This document shows, piece after piece, positions 13,837-15,705 of a DNA stretch of 15,705 nucleotides. The notes beneath the pieces were generated by a model that searched no databases, was not told the DNA's origin, and was given only the letters and a program-made list of their open reading frames with translations. How positions within the stretch are numbered: the stretch's first letter is position 1; each line of letters begins with the position of its first letter. A program made the translations under genes and the position numbers. Location of the stretch: NCBI GenBank assembly GCA_905216215.1, contig CAJMSZ010000047.1, forward strand, positions 1 to 15,705, written 5' to 3'. Origin of the DNA: an uncultured bacterium (lineage in GTDB: Bacteria; Bacillota; Clostridia; Lachnospirales; Lachnospiraceae).

Positions 13837-14798
13837 CAGATGAACTCTTAATTTGCGATTCAGAAGAAGCATATGTGAAAAGGCTTGCAGAACTCCTGCT
13901 TTTAAAGAAAGAGGTAACAGTGGGCGTGCGAACCTGCTCGTTACCAGAACATGTGGAGCATTTAATTGAAATAGGTAATGTAAAAGTTTTGTTGATAAGC
14001 GAAGTGGTTCCATATCAGGAAAGAAAGCGTGTGTTTGCAGGGAAGAGAATTGTTTTAACAAGAGAACATTGTGCTGATTTGGGAATCGAAGAAACAGAAT
14101 TGAATAAGTATCAGTCTGTAAACAATATTGTGAAAATAATTGTACAGACGCTTTCGGAAAATCCATCCGGTATCTTAAGGAGAAAGAATGGACGGAAGAA
14201 AATGATAGGGGTGTACTCTCCAGTACATCGCATTGGTAAGACAACCTTTGCACTAAAAGCGGGCAAGGAACTGGCGGAAGACGAGAATGTGCTGTATTTG
14301 AATTTAGAAGCATATGCTGGTTTCGGTGGTTACTTTCAATGGGATGAGGGACAGGATTTATCCCATTTGCTTTATTATTCCAGACAGGAGAATGATATGC
14401 TTGGTGTGCGTATGGCATCTATGGTGCATCGAATGGGAAGTCTGGATTATATACTACCGATTAAGGTTTCGACAGATTTGCAGAGTATTACTACGGAGGA
14501 GTGGCAGAATTTATTTCAGCGCTTGTCGAAGGAAAGTATATATGAAACATTTCTGATTGATATTGGGGATTCAGTAGGCGACCTTATGGGATTACTGGAA
14601 ATGTGCGACTGGATTTTTGTTCCTTATGCAGAAGACATTTATGCAAAAGCGAAAATGGAACAGTGGCAGTATATGCTGGAGGTGCTAAAGAAGCAGCATT
14701 TGAATCAAAGTGAGATTCGAATCAATATGGAACAGAATATGAGACAGGCTGTGGCAGAGGCAATCACGGAATTACAAAAACGGGAAGGCATGAGCTGA
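13797..14798 (+). CDS. TadZ/CpaE-like pilus assembly ATPase (ParA/MinD superfamily)
   Basis: A 333-aa cytosolic protein, if started at ATG 13797, of the TadZ/CpaE kind that places the Tad/Flp pilus machine at the membrane. The N-terminal part (LLICDSEEAYVKRLAELL, about 17-120) looks like an atypical receiver domain without a clear phospho-acceptor set. The ATPase part starts near residue 135 with SPVHRIGKTT (141-150). This keeps GKTT, but the signature lysine of the MinD-type Walker A (KGGxGKT) is replaced by V143. A Walker-B-like FLIDIGD lies at 252-258. The start is doubtful: neither ATG 13797 nor ATG 13809 has a good ribosome binding site, while AAAGGAG (13816-13822) points to an ATA at 13833, just before the first conserved residues. 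The stop overlaps the next start (TGATG). CpaF directly downstream supports the call. Confidence 0.8.
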   Translation: MWTSMSERSNERITDELLICDSEEAYVKRLAELLLLKKEVTVGVRTCSLPEHVEHLIEIGNVKVLLISEVVPYQERKRVFAGKRIVLTREHCADLGIEETELNKYQSVNNIVKIIVQTLSENPSGILRRKNGRKKMIGVYSPVHRIGKTTFALKAGKELAEDENVLYLNLEAYAGFGGYFQWDEGQDLSHLLYYSRQENDMLGVRMASMVHRMGSLDYILPIKVSTDLQSITTEEWQNLFQRLSKESIYETFLIDIGDSVGDLMGLLEMCDWIFVPYAEDIYAKAKMEQWQYMLEVLKKQHLNQSEIRINMEQNMRQAVAEAITELQKREGMS

Positions 14799-15667
14799 TG
14801 TTAAGGGCAGAAGAGTTACATGAACAGATTCTTGCAAGAATGGATTTGTCAACAGAGCCTACCGACGAGAAGCTTCAGGAAATCATTCATGAAGTATTGG
14901 AGGAGCATTCCCGGGAAGAATTTATTCCTTTGAGAGAAAAAGCGGTTTTGGGAAAAGAATTGTTCAATGCTTTGCGAAAATTAGATATATTACAAGAATT
15001 GTTAGAAGATGAAACCATAACGGAAATTATGATTAATGGGGTTGAAAATATCTTTATTGAGCAAAATGGAAACATTTTCATTTCTGAAAAAAGGTTTTTA
15101 TCAAAGGGGAAGCTGGAGGATATTGTACAACAAATGGTTGCTGAATGTAACCGTGTTGTCAATGAATCAACTCCGATTGTAGATGCAAGACTAAAGGATG
15201 GCTCCCGAGTGAATGTAGTATTACCGCCTGTTGCATTAAACGGACCGATTGTGACCATTCGAAAGTTCCCAAAGGAACGGATTACCATGAAGCATTTGCT
15301 AGCCTATGAGGCGCTCGGTAAAGAAGCAGCTGAATTTCTCATAAAATTGGTAAGAGCCAGATATAACATTTTTATCAGTGGCGGGACAAGTTCTGGAAAG
15401 ACAACATTTTTAAATGTTTTATCGGATTATGTTCCAAAAGAGGAACGAATCATTACGATTGAGGATAACGCAGAACTTCAGATAAAAGGACTGCCCAATC
15501 TGGTAAGGTTGGAGGCGAGAAATGCCAATCTTGAGGGGGAAGGAGAAATCAGCATCCGGAACTTGATACGGTCTGCCCTGCGAATGCGGCCAGACAGAAT
15601 TATCGTTGGAGAAGTTCGTGGAGAGGAAGCGATTGACATGCTTCAGGCATTTATATGTACTATATAA
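14798..15667 (+). CDS. cpaF: CpaF/TadA-type secretion ATPase, 3'-truncated
   Basis: Hexameric ATPase family that powers Tad/Flp pilus extrusion from the cytoplasmic face. ATG 14798 overlaps the previous stop. The N-terminal domain has LLEDETITEIMINGV (68-82) and ARLKDGSRVNVVLPPVA; the ATPase core has Walker A GGTSSGKTT (195-203), the Asp box ITIEDNAEL (219-227) and Walker B RIIVGEVRGEEA (267-278). Family members run on to about 400 aa or more through a conserved block with a TGH-type His box. Here the sequence leaves the family after AIDMLQA (A284), adds FICTI and stops at 289. The His box and the whole C-terminal part are missing, so the product is probably inactive as it stands. The frame is intact up to the break, and the following DNA is strongly AT-rich, pointing to an insertion, not a point mutation. 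Confidence 0.88.
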   Translation: MLRAEELHEQILARMDLSTEPTDEKLQEIIHEVLEEHSREEFIPLREKAVLGKELFNALRKLDILQELLEDETITEIMINGVENIFIEQNGNIFISEKRFLSKGKLEDIVQQMVAECNRVVNESTPIVDARLKDGSRVNVVLPPVALNGPIVTIRKFPKERITMKHLLAYEALGKEAAEFLIKLVRARYNIFISGGTSSGKTTFLNVLSDYVPKEERIITIEDNAELQIKGLPNLVRLEARNANLEGEGEISIRNLIRSALRMRPDRIIVGEVRGEEAIDMLQAFICTI

Positions 15668-15705
15668 TAATTATATATATAACGTATATAAGGATGGAAA
15701 ATATA
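15650..15705. other. AT-rich junction sequence interrupting cpaF
   Basis: From 15650, directly after the last CpaF-like codon (gca, 15647-15649), the sequence becomes very AT-rich, with runs such as tatataataattatatatata, and continues so to the window edge. It could be the end of an inserted mobile element (IS, transposon or ICE), a recombination breakpoint, or assembly noise at a contig edge. No inverted repeat or target duplication can be checked because the other end lies outside the window. Confidence 0.5.

Noticed and set aside
13774..14418. 214-aa open frame on the - strand
   Set aside because: Antisense to the TadZ-like gene; no domain, signal or start context. Length is explained by codon bias of the real gene.
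1..15705. tRNA, rRNA or known riboswitch
   Set aside because: No cloverleaf, rRNA-like block or recognisable riboswitch core was seen in any intergenic stretch.

Overview
The window looks like part of a chromosome from a low-to-mid GC, Gram-positive Clostridia, most likely a Lachnospiraceae-type gut anaerobe. Strong GGAGG ribosome binding sites, LPxTG sorting signals, class C sortases, a SipW-type signal peptidase and a BofA-like protein all point that way. The genus cannot be fixed from the sequence alone. All convincing genes lie on the + strand.

Layout. Positions 1-279 hold one copy of a 54-bp repeat, a promoter with a weak -35 region and operator-like repeats, and a structured leader. 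Positions 280-13108 are a tightly packed run of 11 genes that reads as one surface-fibre operon. In order they are: a small cytosolic protein; a 1394-aa VWA-domain tip adhesin (LPSTGG); a major pilin (LPGTGG); two tandem class C sortases; a minor pilin with no sorting signal; two small proteins with SipW/TasA-type signal sequences; a membrane-anchored companion ending in a non-canonical VKTGD signal; a MucBP-domain membrane protein; a SipW-type (Ser-His) signal peptidase; and a classical Ser-Lys signal peptidase I. A strong intrinsic terminator (13138-13163) closes the operon. A second copy of the 54-bp repeat (53/54 identical) follows at once, so the whole 13-kb operon is bracketed by direct repeats.

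Positions 13331-13540 encode a BofA-like membrane protein. A spacer follows with a good sigma-A-type promoter (TGGACA-17-TATAAT) and what may be a decayed reading frame. The start of a Tad/Flp (type IVc) pilus locus comes next: a TadZ/CpaE-like ATPase and a CpaF/TadA secretion ATPase. CpaF stops abruptly after its Walker B box, where the sequence turns into AT-rich DNA. This suggests an insertion or rearrangement at the right edge of the window.

How it may work. The sortase module should build a covalent pilus with a VWA adhesin at the tip. The TasA-like module, with its own SipW-type peptidase, should make a second, non-covalent fibre. Having both in one transcription unit with two signal peptidases suggests a composite surface fibre or matrix. 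The hairpin between the major pilin and the sortases could set pilin-to-sortase stoichiometry.
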